64,000 nt of DNA, taken from positions 1 to 64,000 of the forward strand of contig CAYWNA010000037.1 in the NCBI GenBank assembly GCA_964459305.1, written 5' to 3'. The DNA is from CAYWNA01 sp964459305. Lineage in GTDB: Bacteria > Planctomycetota > Planctomycetia > Pirellulales > Pirellulaceae. The position numbers and the translations under genes were made by a program. Below, piece after piece: positions 1 through 8,762 of this stretch. Each line of letters opens with the position of its first letter. The first letter of the stretch is position 1. Below the pieces are notes generated by a model. It was not told the origin of the DNA. It did no database searches and saw only the letters and a program-made list of their open reading frames with translations.

Positions 1-22
1 GAGCAAAGCAACGAAATCTCCT

Positions 23-1183
23 TCAGAAATGCTGCGTAGAGCGGCTCACACCCCTCTGGCTGGTCCCGAAATGCAGGTCGAGCGCACAGGCTCCCATGTT
101 GCGGAACACGTTGCGCTCGAACTTGACGCGATCGGCCGCTGCCATGTACACGGCAGCCGGCGGACGGGCACAATATTGCTTGTTGGAAGGCTCGACTTTC
201 GCGTTGTACATGCCGGCTTGCAGGTTTAGGTGCCCTTGTCGGCCAGGCACGAGCCAGTTGCTATGTTCCAACGTCAGCCCGCGGAACGTGAGATGCCCCA
301 CGGGATCGTTGAGCGTGCCCTCGATCTTCAGCAGCGTCTCCACCGCTGGAACAACCACCTCCACCTTCGTCATGTCGCCCCCGGCCGGTGGTTTGTAGTA
401 GAGCAGATCAGCGCCCGTGTCGAGGAACCACTCGCCTTCGGTGTCCAGCATCTCGTAGGCGTTTTCGAGGTGGAATGTCTGCCCGTCCTTCTTCGGCGGA
501 TAGAGCCTTTCGAAGATCAAGTCGCGTTCCGGGTTTTGAATGGCCAGGGCGGCCGTGTCGCCAGTGGTCGTGCAACCGTCCAATCGCATGGTCGATTCCG
601 ACCAGAAGAGCTGGGCGATGATCTCCACCTGTTTCTGGTTGGCCCAATCACCGGTTTGCGAGGCGTCGATGCGGATCGTCTTGCTGGCCTGGTCCCAGGT
701 CTTCAGCCGGTAGTAGTCGGGCAAGTTCGGCGTCCGCGCCCGGACGGCCCGTTTGCCGTTCACGTAGAGTTGCCGGAACTCCAGCGAAGTGGACGCCTTC
801 CAGATACCGTCGCGGTGAGGTTGCCATCCCGTGATCACACGGCCGCCGCTGAGAATAGGCCGTTCGCCCGGGAAGGAGGCATAGGTCACGCCGTGCTCGG
901 CCGTGCCCGAGTCTTGAGGACCAAGCGTGATCGTCGAGGCCAACTCGTACCGCCCACCCCGGACCAACACGAGCACGTCGCGGTCCAGACCTTGTTCAAT
1001 CTTCGCCCGGACCGCGTCGCGGGCCTTTTCCAGCGTGGCGAAGGGGCTTTTAAGCGTGCCCGGGTTGGCATCGCTACCGCCCGGGGCGACATAGAAATCG
1101 GCCAGAGGCGCGTCGTCAGCCTGTGTGCCCCGCGCGACGCCGATCACGATCAGCGTCACAACAAACATCGTTAGGTTTCTCAT
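23..1183 (-). CDS. Secreted right-handed beta-helix protein, truncated at its 3' end
   Basis: A 386-aa product. I start it at 1183 because AGGAG lies just upstream and a signal peptide follows (MRNLTMFVVTLIVIGVA...). Residues about 28-55 carry the DUF1565-like opening DFYVAPGGSDANPGT, a TLEKARDAVR helix follows, and later ILSGG and a beta-helix-like stretch (VYMAAADRVKFERNVFRNMG). Such proteins bind or cleave polysaccharides outside the cell. The family-like sequence stops abruptly after ALDLHFGT (around position 65), and about 12 unrelated residues lead to a stop at 23-25. Relatives are usually much longer, so the gene is frameshifted or interrupted by something extending past the left edge. 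It is the last gene of the 3909-to-23 minus-strand operon. Confidence 0.7.
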   Translation of the reverse strand: MRNLTMFVVTLIVIGVARGTQADDAPLADFYVAPGGSDANPGTLKSPFATLEKARDAVRAKIEQGLDRDVLVLVRGGRYELASTITLGPQDSGTAEHGVTYASFPGERPILSGGRVITGWQPHRDGIWKASTSLEFRQLYVNGKRAVRARTPNLPDYYRLKTWDQASKTIRIDASQTGDWANQKQVEIIAQLFWSESTMRLDGCTTTGDTAALAIQNPERDLIFERLYPPKKDGQTFHLENAYEMLDTEGEWFLDTGADLLYYKPPAGGDMTKVEVVVPAVETLLKIEGTLNDPVGHLTFRGLTLEHSNWLVPGRQGHLNLQAGMYNAKVEPSNKQYCARPPAAVYMAAADRVKFERNVFRNMGACALDLHFGTSQRGVSRSTQHF

Positions 1184-1216
1184 GGGTGTGCTCCTGTATT
1201 CTGATTGTTGGTCAGT

Positions 1217-1243
1217 GTCGCCTTTCGCGGAGCGAAAGGCGAC
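1217..1243. repeat. 12-bp perfect hairpin between two operon genes
   Basis: GTCGCCTTTCGC at 1217-1228 and its exact complement at 1232-1243 flank a 3-nt loop (GGA). It starts right after the stop codon of the UroD-like gene and ends before the beta-helix gene. There is no T-run, so it is not a classical terminator. It could be a dispersed palindromic repeat or an mRNA processing or stabilising hairpin. Confidence 0.6.
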
Positions 1244-1245
1244 AT

Positions 1246-2334
1246 TCACTTCTCGAACGGTGTCGAACTCAACTCCTCCAACGTCTCCAGCACCACCGGT
1301 ACTGATTGTTCCCAATTACCTGGAAGGTCTTCGGAGATCTCCAGAGCCACGGCCTGCTTGCCCGCGCGGTGGCAGATGCCCCGGACCGCCTCGCGCAACT
1401 GGTCTGCCGGCCGGTAGTACAGGTCGACGTTGACGTTGCCCCAGAAAACCTTGTCGGGCCAAGCGGCGCGGCATCGGTCGAATGTCATGTCGCCTTCAGG
1501 CGGTTCGGTCAGCGAGTCGATGATGTGGAACGGGGCCGTGGCAATCTGGTCGGCCACGGCCCGAAGCGCTCCGTCGTAATGCACCATCACCTTCTTTCCG
1601 GCCGCTTCATGGATCGGCACGGCTTCTTGGTAGATGGGCATGAGCAGATCGCCATACCGTTGCGGACCGAGCATATTCACCGTCAGGTTCTCAAACCACG
1701 CAACGTAACGGCCGGGTGCGGCGGCAATCAGTCGCTGCTCTTCGATAAAGACCTTTTTCTGAGCGGCGTAGAGGTCGTAGAGTTCGGTCAGTTCGAGGCC
1801 CACGTCGAGGCAGAACCGCTCGGTGCCGGCCCAGTCGACGTTGATACTCATAGCCGGCGTGCGATGCATCCAGTTGGCCGCCCCGGTGACCACCACAATG
1901 CCATGCTCGCCGATGGCGTCTTCGACCTCCTCGAAAGCGTCGCAGTTCGGCACCAACTCCGTATGCTCGACGATCCACTGCTGGGTCTTGTAATCTTCGG
2001 CACATTTGATCCAGTCATCCTGGTGCCATCCGTTGCGGCTAGTCTTGCGCAACGTCCCCACCGGCGTCTCTTTGGTCTCGACACGATGCAGGTCTTCGCC
2101 TCGGTGAAACTCCTCCACGGAAGACTCCACTCCGTGCTCGATGGCCTTTGTCACAGGGCAGTGATGGCGCACAGCCAATCCCCGTTCGATCAAACTCTGC
2201 CATCGCGGTTCGCGCATCTTCGCGCTGAGTTCGTCGGTCGTGATCGCCCCCATGCACCAGTCGTAGACCGCCAGCGGAGTACGCCGCGGCGTCTCTCCTT
2301 CCAGGGCGGTGATCAACAACTCGCGGGCCGTCAT
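1246..2334 (-). CDS. Uroporphyrinogen decarboxylase-like (URO-D family) protein
   Basis: A cytoplasmic 362-aa protein without a signal peptide. Length and features fit the URO-D/methyltransferase superfamily (PF01208): MTARELLITALEGE start, a central VDWAGTERFCLDVGLELTEL segment, a KKVMVHYDGAL strand and a C-terminal VFWGNVNVDLYY stretch. In planctomycetes such proteins often sit in carbohydrate clusters rather than haem operons, and the neighbours here (GH57-like enzyme, beta-helix protein, XylR-type regulator) suggest that. The gene begins 12 bp after the GH57-like stop, so co-transcription is likely. The substrate cannot be told from sequence; true haem biosynthesis is unlikely given the context. 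Confidence 0.75.
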   Translation of the reverse strand: MTARELLITALEGETPRRTPLAVYDWCMGAITTDELSAKMREPRWQSLIERGLAVRHHCPVTKAIEHGVESSVEEFHRGEDLHRVETKETPVGTLRKTSRNGWHQDDWIKCAEDYKTQQWIVEHTELVPNCDAFEEVEDAIGEHGIVVVTGAANWMHRTPAMSINVDWAGTERFCLDVGLELTELYDLYAAQKKVFIEEQRLIAAAPGRYVAWFENLTVNMLGPQRYGDLLMPIYQEAVPIHEAAGKKVMVHYDGALRAVADQIATAPFHIIDSLTEPPEGDMTFDRCRAAWPDKVFWGNVNVDLYYRPADQLREAVRGICHRAGKQAVALEISEDLPGNWEQSVPVVLETLEELSSTPFEK

Positions 2335-2346
2335 GGCAAATGGCTT

Positions 2347-3909
2347 TCAATGGGTTTGCGGCGGCGCGGTGTCCGCCTTCTCAATATCCACACCTCCGAC
2401 CAGACGCCGCGCGGCCACGAGGCTTTCGGCACGCACTTTGTACTCCGCCGGGTAGAGCACACACGCGGCCGACCGCTCGATCGAACGGGTGTCTTGCGAC
2501 ATCTCGATCAGGGCTTTGGCCAAACGGCACTGCTTGGCGGCCGACGGGTCGGTCGACGTGCTCATGCGGCGGATCTTCTCAAGCACCAACTCCTGCTGAG
2601 GTCCGAGGATCGCCCGGATCGTGGCCACCGGATCGACGTCCAGCACGCCACGGTCCACCCCACCCACCAACAACTCGGCGGCCACGAGGTTTTCAAAGCA
2701 ATAGGCGTAGTTGAACGGATGGACGATATGGGGCGAGTCGGGCAGGGTCGGCGGCCACTGGCCGTCGGAGTTGTAAGAATTGGTCAGATGGTACCAGGCC
2801 TGCCGTCGCGTCTGCTCGCCCAAACCATCGGCGGTGCGCAGTCTTTCCCGAACGAGGTCCTGCCAAGGTCGGAGTAGCCGAGCCATCGGGGTCTCCGCCC
2901 AGGTCGAAGCCCGGGCTCCGTGCCAAGCCGAATCGTCGTCGAATGCCAATTCCTCTTCCAAGACAGGCAACTGGTTGCAGGCGTGATCGAAGGTGACGAA
3001 CTCACCGGTTTCCTCACACGCGGCGATCAACCGGATCAGCTTTTCGCGCGCATCGGGCGAACGTTCGAACACGTTGTCCGGGCGGTTCTGGTATTTCAGA
3101 CGGAACCAGCCGTTGGTACCCACGTACTCGGCATCGTCGGCGAAGATGATCAGCGCGCCCTCGCTTTCGGTGTCCGGCTGCTGCGAGTACTTGCGGATCA
3201 GCTCCAGGTACGCTTCTAGCGTGTACCCTTTCATGCCCATGAAGAAACGCACCCCGAACTGAGCAACGCGATCGGTTCGCAAGAATACTCGCATCTGCCC
3301 GTCAGGAAGTCCGGCGACGCGCTGATACGGAAAGTGGATCGTACGCTCCGTTCCCGGAAGATCGTAATCAAAACCGAAGTTATAAAAGGCCTTCCTGCCT
3401 TGTCGTTCCGCCTCGTGGATTTCCGGCCGCAGGGGCCTGAGGTCCGCTCCCACGGAACGGCTATAAGCCTCAAAATCGCCGATCAGATTCCGATAACCTG
3501 TCTCGACGACTTGCCGAGGCACAAAGCTCCGCCATCCGCATTCGGGATTCCAGAAGCTCGTCGGCTGAAACCCCAGGAGCCGCTGATAGACCTCATTGGC
3601 GAAGCGAATCGACCATATGCCGTCCTCCTCGGGGAAGTTCGGCAGCATCGGGTGCGCATACGGCGAGCCCATGAACTCGCACTGGCCCGAGGCGATCGCC
3701 TCACGGAGCTTCTCCAAGACGTCGGGAGTCTTCTCGGCAATCTGTTCGAGCGTGTAGCCGGAAGCTTCGAAGACGTATTTCGTTTTCGGGAACTGCTCCC
3801 GCATCGTGTCGATCAACAGCTCGTAGCTGGAGCGGATCACGAACTCGTACCGTTCAGGCACCAGGTAGGCGTAATTCAGATTGGCGTGGAAGATACTTAC
3901 ATACTTCAT
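2347..3909 (-). CDS. Glycoside hydrolase family 57-like protein
   Basis: 520 aa, cytoplasmic, no signal peptide. The start MKYVSIFHANLNYAYLVPE and the later FWNPECGW and IFADDAEYVG stretches resemble the GH57 (alpha-amylase/4-alpha-glucanotransferase) barrel: the Glu in NPECGW fits the expected nucleophile region and the DDAE stretch a later acidic motif. I choose ATG at 3909; an in-frame GTG at 3936 would add nine residues. It is the first gene of a three-gene minus operon, transcribed away from the XylR-type regulator at 4052, which may control it. The substrate is inferred only as an alpha-glucan or sugar polymer. Confidence 0.7.
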   Translation of the reverse strand: MKYVSIFHANLNYAYLVPERYEFVIRSSYELLIDTMREQFPKTKYVFEASGYTLEQIAEKTPDVLEKLREAIASGQCEFMGSPYAHPMLPNFPEEDGIWSIRFANEVYQRLLGFQPTSFWNPECGWRSFVPRQVVETGYRNLIGDFEAYSRSVGADLRPLRPEIHEAERQGRKAFYNFGFDYDLPGTERTIHFPYQRVAGLPDGQMRVFLRTDRVAQFGVRFFMGMKGYTLEAYLELIRKYSQQPDTESEGALIIFADDAEYVGTNGWFRLKYQNRPDNVFERSPDAREKLIRLIAACEETGEFVTFDHACNQLPVLEEELAFDDDSAWHGARASTWAETPMARLLRPWQDLVRERLRTADGLGEQTRRQAWYHLTNSYNSDGQWPPTLPDSPHIVHPFNYAYCFENLVAAELLVGGVDRGVLDVDPVATIRAILGPQQELVLEKIRRMSTSTDPSAAKQCRLAKALIEMSQDTRSIERSAACVLYPAEYKVRAESLVAARRLVGGVDIEKADTAPPQTH

Positions 3910-3997
3910 GCTCTGCGCGGTCCCCCACAGTTGCACGTTCTCTTGCTAAGAGTACCCAGACACCGGACCGACACAAGGAGCTATTGGCTCAATATTC

Positions 3998-4026
3998 TTG
4001 ACATTTTGGCTCGACCCGCCTAACCT
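3998..4026 (+). promoter_or_regulatory. Sigma70-like promoter of the XylR-type regulator
   Basis: TTGACA at 3998-4003 is followed by a 17-bp spacer and TAACCT at 4021-4026. The -35 is perfect, the spacing ideal and the -10 keeps the key TA...T positions. It ends 25 bp upstream of the ATG at 4052, in the divergent gap shared with the GH57-like operon. Confidence 0.5.
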
Positions 4027-4051
4027 CAAGGTTTCTCTAAGAACTACGCAA

Positions 4052-5254
4052 ATGGCCAAACGCCGCAACGTCGCTCTGTTAATCGAGTCGTCCCGTGTGG
4101 ATGGGCGGGAACTGTTGCGTGGCATCGGAAGCTATGTGTGTGAGCACGAGTCGTGGTCGATCTGCTACCAAGAGCGGGCACTACGCGACGCTGCTCCGGC
4201 GTGGATGCGGAAGTGGCGCGGGGATGGCATTATTGCGCGGATCGAGAGTCGCCAGCTCGCCCAACAGATCACGGAGATGAACCTGCCCACGGTCGATCTG
4301 CGTGGGCGGCACCGCATCGAGGGCGTCCCGGTGGTCGCGACGGAGCGCGGCGTCCAAGCCCGCGCGGCCGCCCAGCATTTGCTCGAATGCGGTTTCAGGC
4401 ACTTTGCGTACTGCGGGTTTGGCGGGCTCAACTTCTCCGATGAGCGCCGAGACGACTTCGTGCAGTACCTTGCCGAACAGGGGTACGATGCGAGCGTCCA
4501 TGACAGCCCGCGCCAGCAACGCACTTTCGACACCTCGACCATCGAGGCCAGGGCCATACTGAGTTCTGATGCGTTGGTGCGCTGGCTCCAGTCGCTACCC
4601 AAGCCCGTAGGAATGATGGCCTGCAACGACATCCGCGCCCAACAAGTCCTCAACGCGTGCCGTACAAACGATATTGCCGTGCCGGACGACGTGGCAATCA
4701 TTGGCGTCGACAACGACGAGGTGCTGTGCGGTTTGTGTGTGCCGGCGCTATCCAGTATCGACACCAACCCCTACAGGTTGGGCTACGAGGCAGCCGCCTT
4801 GTTAGATCGGATGATGAATGGGCACCGCTCGGCCGCCGACATCATCCTCACGGAACCGGCGCGTGTGGTAGAGCGGAAATCGACCGACGTACTTGCCATC
4901 GACGACCCGGACGTCAGATCGGCCTTGCGTTTCATTCGCGAACACGCCTGCGAGGGAATCACGGTGAATGACGTACTGAAGCACGTCGAGCTTTCTCGCG
5001 CCACGCTCAAGCGACGATTCGCCACGCTGCTCGGCCGGTCGCCCAAAACCGAGATTCTTCGCCTGCAGCTCGGGCGCGTCAAAGACATCTTGGCCATGAC
5101 CGAGTTGCCGCTACAGCGCGTCGCCGAGTTGGCCGGCTTCAACCATGTCGAGCACATGTGTAAGCTATTCAAAAAGAAAACGGGTCATACGCCCGGTCAG
5201 TACCGCGCCGCCAACCGGAGCAAAGTGTACGGAGGGCGATCGCAGGAGGATTAA
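4052..5254 (+). CDS. XylR-type AraC-family transcriptional regulator
   Basis: 400 aa, starting at ATG 4052 (MAKRRNVALLIESSR). Residues about 5-280 form a LacI/periplasmic-binding-like sensor (GRELLRGIGSYV, MACNDIRAQQVLNAC, DVAIIGVDNDEV). The last about 105 residues are a two-helix-turn-helix AraC domain (TLKRRFATLLGRSP, RVAELAGFNHVEHMCKLFKK, TGHTPGQYR). This architecture is that of E. coli XylR, which senses a sugar and activates catabolic genes. It is divergent from the GH57-like/UroD-like/beta-helix operon and upstream of the secreted GH67-N protein, so it probably controls one or both. The inducer is unknown. Confidence 0.88.
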   Translation: MAKRRNVALLIESSRVDGRELLRGIGSYVCEHESWSICYQERALRDAAPAWMRKWRGDGIIARIESRQLAQQITEMNLPTVDLRGRHRIEGVPVVATERGVQARAAAQHLLECGFRHFAYCGFGGLNFSDERRDDFVQYLAEQGYDASVHDSPRQQRTFDTSTIEARAILSSDALVRWLQSLPKPVGMMACNDIRAQQVLNACRTNDIAVPDDVAIIGVDNDEVLCGLCVPALSSIDTNPYRLGYEAAALLDRMMNGHRSAADIILTEPARVVERKSTDVLAIDDPDVRSALRFIREHACEGITVNDVLKHVELSRATLKRRFATLLGRSPKTEILRLQLGRVKDILAMTELPLQRVAELAGFNHVEHMCKLFKKKTGHTPGQYRAANRSKVYGGRSQED

Positions 5255-5443
5255 GTGCGAAACATGAACCAAGCGTTGGGCATTCGGTGTTGGAGCTTCA
5301 TTTGAACTTGATCTGGGCTGTCGAGAGGCAATGGGTTGAAGGACACGGCCCTGCCGCTATGTTACAAGCTCCCGTTCGGCTGGTGAAATGCGCGTAAGGA
5401 AACAAGAACTCCACAGATAGTTGAACGACTGAGGAGACACAAA

Positions 5444-8400
5444 ATGACCCTCGTGAGACTGGCATTTCTTTCGATCGTGATGACACCACTGTTCTTGAGC
5501 GCAGGGACGGCGGTTGCTGCCGGTGAGACGGCCGTGATTGTCTGCCCGCAGGACGCGTCGAAGCTTGAACAGTTGGGGGCCCGCGAGATCCTCAGGTACG
5601 TCTATCTCCGGACGGGCCGGCTCTTGCCAATCGCGGAATCGTTGCCCGAAGCGGGAGACGCGATCTTGATCGGAACGGACGATGCGAACCTGAAGACTCA
5701 GCAGTACCGTTTGAAGACCACGGCCGAAACGGGACGGCGCGTGCTGACCATCACCGGTGGCGATCCGTTGGGGGCTCTGTATGGAGTCTATCGGTTCGCC
5801 GAGCATCTCGGTGTGCGCTTCTATCTCCACGGGGATGTCGTGCCTGATGAGCAGACGGCGTGGAATCTGCCTGACTTGGATGAAGTCGGTGACCCGCTGT
5901 TCGAACTGCGAGGCATCCAGCCGTTTCACGACTTCCCGGAAGGTCCCGACTGGTGGAACGCGGACGACTATAAGGCGGTCTTTTCGCAGTTGGCCAAGCT
6001 GCGGATGAACTTCTTCGGGCTGCACACGTATCCCGAAGGCGGCGTCGGCCCCGAACCTCTCGTGTGGATCGGTCAGCCGGAGGACATTGCTCAGGACGGC
6101 GCCGTTCGTTTCAGCTATCCTTCACGCCATTTCACTACGCCCAACACAACGGGTTCATGGGGATACCGTTCGCAGAACACGAGCGACTATGCCTTCGGCG
6201 CAGATTTGCTGTTCGACCGCGATGACTTCGGCCCAGATTACATGATCGGAATGAATCCGTTTACGGAACAGACGACGGAGCAGGCCAACGAACTGTTCAA
6301 CCGCATGGGAGTCTTCTTGAAGGACATCTTCGCTCATGCGCGTCAGTTAGGCCTTAAGACGTGTATCGGCACGGAGACCCCGCTGAAGATTCCGACGGTC
6401 GTCCAAGAACGGCTCCGCGCAGCGGGCAAAGACCCCGGTGACCCGGCGACCGTGCAAGCTCTCTACGAAGGAATATTCCGGCGGATTATGGGCACGCACT
6501 CGCTGGATTACTACTGGTTTTGGACCCCGGAGCCCTGGACGTGGCGCGGCGGAACCGACGAACAGGTGGCCGCCACGGTCAACGATTTGAAGTCCGCTCT
6601 GGCGGCGGCAAAGAAGACTGGAGCCCCTTTCGTCCTCGGCACGTGCGGCTGGGTCCTAGGCCCGCCACAGGATCGAACGCTATTTGACCGCACCCTGCCG
6701 AAAGAATCGCCCATGAGTTGCATCAACCGCGCCGTGGGATTCGAGCCCGTCGAAGTAGGGTTCGCACGCATCAAAGGCCGTCCCAAATGGTCCATCCCCT
6801 GGATGGAAGATGATCCAGCCATGATCATTCCTCAGCTCTGGGCCGGACGCATGCGCCGTGACGCCGCGGATGCACACGCCTACGGGTGCACCGGTCTGAT
6901 GGGAATCCATTGGCGCACTCGCATTCTCGGCCCGAACGTCTCGGCGTTGGCTCACGCGGCGTGGGAGCAGGAATCCTGGAATCCGGACTTCGGCAAGCCG
7001 TACGAGCCGCCGGAAATCGTGCCTGCCGAAGGGCGGCTCGGCGGCCACATCTCCGCGTTTCCAAACCAGGCCATCGCCGACACCGAGGAGGCCGCAATCT
7101 ATCAGACCGTTCGATGGGCCGTTCAGGGCTATCGGCTGAGCGTTCCAAACGGGACGTACCGTGTCACGTTGAAGTTCTGCGAGCCGTACCACCGCGAGAA
7201 CGGCAAACGGGTCTTCAGCGTGAAACTGCAAGGCAAAACGGTCCTCGATCGATTAGACATCTTTGCCACCGTCGGTCCGGATCGAGCGCTGGACAAAAGC
7301 TATGACAAGATTCAAGTTACCGACGGTTGGCTGAACATCGCGTTTACAAACGTAGTCGAGCATCCGTTGATCGCCGGAATTGTTGTCGACGGTCGCACCG
7401 CGGATGCCAATCAGGTTCGGGGCGAACCCTACACCCGCAAGATCAACTGTGCCGGCCCTCAGTGGGGCGATTATCAGGCTGACCTCGAAGACGTGGACCC
7501 AACGGCCACGCGCAACCAGCGTGCTCGCGATCTGCCGAGCGATGACTTCTACGCCGATTGGGCGAAATCGCAGTTTGGCTCGCAGTGTGCGGAACCGCTG
7601 GCAAAACTGTTCACTCGCCTCGATGGCGGAACCTCGAAACAAGAGGATTCGAACCTGCCGCGTCCGTCCACATGGGTACATGGACCGGGCGGCATCAAGC
7701 CGGACACGCGGCCGTGGGAGGAAGTGCAGAGCGAGTACGCGTTCGTCGATGAGATGGCCTCGTTGCGATCCCGCGTCACGGGTTCGGGAAACCTCGAACG
7801 GTTCGACTACTGGCTGAATCAGTTTCGGCACCTGCGGGAAATCGGCAAGTTGAATTGCCTCTGGGGCCGATTCAACACAGCGGTCGCCGCCCTGAAGCAA
7901 GAGAAGGACTTGCAGAAACGAAGAGAACTGGCGGCCACGACTGCGTTCCCGATTCGGCGCACCATGATCGAGCAATTGACCGAGGTGCATCGGCCTCTAC
8001 TGGCTTCCGTCTCGACTTGGGGCGGCATCGGCAACGTGACGAACTGGCAGCAGCACGTCATTCCGATGCTGCTGGACGACCCCGCCAAGGAGTTGGCGGA
8101 GCTGCTCGGCGAGCCGTTGCCCCAAGAACTGCTTCAGTTGCCATCGGAGTATGTGGGTCTCCCAAGGCTGATCGTGCCGACGGTTCGCCCCCAGGTTTGC
8201 GAAGGGGAACGGTTATCGCTCAAAGCGATCGTGCTGGCGGGTCGTACGCCGCGAAAGGTGACGATTCATTGGCGTCCCCTGGGCCAAGGCGATTTCTCGC
8301 AGATCGCACCGCAGCGAGTTACCCGCTCAACCTACGCTTTCCGTCTGCCGCCGGCGAGCAGCGCAGCCTTCGAGTACTACGTCCGTGCCGAGACAGCCGA

Positions 8401-8467
8401 TGAAAAGACGCTGCAGTGGCCGCCAACCGCGCCTCAGATCAATCAGACGGTGGTAGTCACTCCGTAG
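5444..8467 (+). CDS. Secreted GH67-N / malectin multidomain carbohydrate-active protein
   Basis: 1007 aa. GAGGAG lies 7 nt before the ATG, and a signal peptide ends near residue 26 (GTAVAA). Residues about 28-140 resemble the alpha-glucuronidase N-terminal domain (PF03648-type: GAREILRYVYLRTGRLLPI, GDPLGALYGVYRFAEHLGVRFY). Residues about 150-520 look like a TIM-barrel catalytic region (YYWFWTPEPWTWRGG). Residues about 530-665 are a malectin-type sugar-binding domain (GTYRVTLKFCEPY, FSVKLQGKTVLDRLDIF). The C-terminal third is helical then beta-rich. It likely binds or hydrolyses plant- or algae-type polysaccharide in the periplasm or outside. A shortened copy of parts of this gene lies at 11704-11952. 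Confidence 0.72.
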   Translation: MTLVRLAFLSIVMTPLFLSAGTAVAAGETAVIVCPQDASKLEQLGAREILRYVYLRTGRLLPIAESLPEAGDAILIGTDDANLKTQQYRLKTTAETGRRVLTITGGDPLGALYGVYRFAEHLGVRFYLHGDVVPDEQTAWNLPDLDEVGDPLFELRGIQPFHDFPEGPDWWNADDYKAVFSQLAKLRMNFFGLHTYPEGGVGPEPLVWIGQPEDIAQDGAVRFSYPSRHFTTPNTTGSWGYRSQNTSDYAFGADLLFDRDDFGPDYMIGMNPFTEQTTEQANELFNRMGVFLKDIFAHARQLGLKTCIGTETPLKIPTVVQERLRAAGKDPGDPATVQALYEGIFRRIMGTHSLDYYWFWTPEPWTWRGGTDEQVAATVNDLKSALAAAKKTGAPFVLGTCGWVLGPPQDRTLFDRTLPKESPMSCINRAVGFEPVEVGFARIKGRPKWSIPWMEDDPAMIIPQLWAGRMRRDAADAHAYGCTGLMGIHWRTRILGPNVSALAHAAWEQESWNPDFGKPYEPPEIVPAEGRLGGHISAFPNQAIADTEEAAIYQTVRWAVQGYRLSVPNGTYRVTLKFCEPYHRENGKRVFSVKLQGKTVLDRLDIFATVGPDRALDKSYDKIQVTDGWLNIAFTNVVEHPLIAGIVVDGRTADANQVRGEPYTRKINCAGPQWGDYQADLEDVDPTATRNQRARDLPSDDFYADWAKSQFGSQCAEPLAKLFTRLDGGTSKQEDSNLPRPSTWVHGPGGIKPDTRPWEEVQSEYAFVDEMASLRSRVTGSGNLERFDYWLNQFRHLREIGKLNCLWGRFNTAVAALKQEKDLQKRRELAATTAFPIRRTMIEQLTEVHRPLLASVSTWGGIGNVTNWQQHVIPMLLDDPAKELAELLGEPLPQELLQLPSEYVGLPRLIVPTVRPQVCEGERLSLKAIVLAGRTPRKVTIHWRPLGQGDFSQIAPQRVTRSTYAFRLPPASSAAFEYYVRAETADEKTLQWPPTAPQINQTVVVTP

Positions 8468-8499
8468 AGCCTGTGTCGTGGCCCGGTCTCCAATACGCT

Positions 8500-8525
8500 G
8501 TGGCCCGGCCTCCCGACCGGGCCAC
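8500..8525. repeat. Hairpin repeat downstream of the malectin-domain gene
   Basis: GTGGCCCGG at 8500-8508 and CCGGGCCAC at 8517-8525 give a 9-bp stem with an 8-nt loop, 33 bp after the stop codon. A half copy (GTGGCCCGGTCTCC) precedes it near 8479, and GACCGAAGGTCTCC follows near 8532. The same units recur inside the giant gene at 15794-15865, so this is a dispersed repeat that could also act as a terminator. Confidence 0.6.
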
Positions 8526-8545
8526 GCCGTGGACCGAAGGTCTCC

Positions 8546-8740
8546 ACCAAGCGGTGCGCAAAGAGGTCTCGGTTTTGTTTTCTGGCAAGCCGGACGGCCC
8601 GAAGATGGACATTCTGATCTACCTGCCGGCGAATCGAAAACGGTCGTTCCCGCGTTCCTTGGACTGAACGAATCGCACATGCGACTGATCGACGTCATCA
8701 ACGCCTGTCCGATTGAGATCGTAGACAGATACAATGCAAC
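8546..8740 (+). pseudogene. Remnant of a carbohydrate esterase (CE15-like)
   Basis: The stretch from about 8546 reads VRKEVSVLFSGKPDGPKMD then ILIYLPA in one frame, and after a shift near 8640 continues PAFLGLN in another. This resembles the N-terminal part of glucuronoyl- or acetylxylan-esterase-like hydrolases (pattern GPKMDxLIYLP...FxGLN). Nothing of the catalytic domain is left. It sits between two other carbohydrate-active genes, consistent with a decayed utilisation locus. The family call rests on a short stretch and is tentative. Confidence 0.4.
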
Positions 8741-8762
8741 GTAAATGGACAAGGCGGCACAC

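Noticed and set aside
230..2877. Long plus-strand frames opposite the UroD-like, GH57-like and beta-helix genes
   Set aside because: They mirror the codon pattern of the minus-strand genes, carry no motifs and lack ribosome binding sites.
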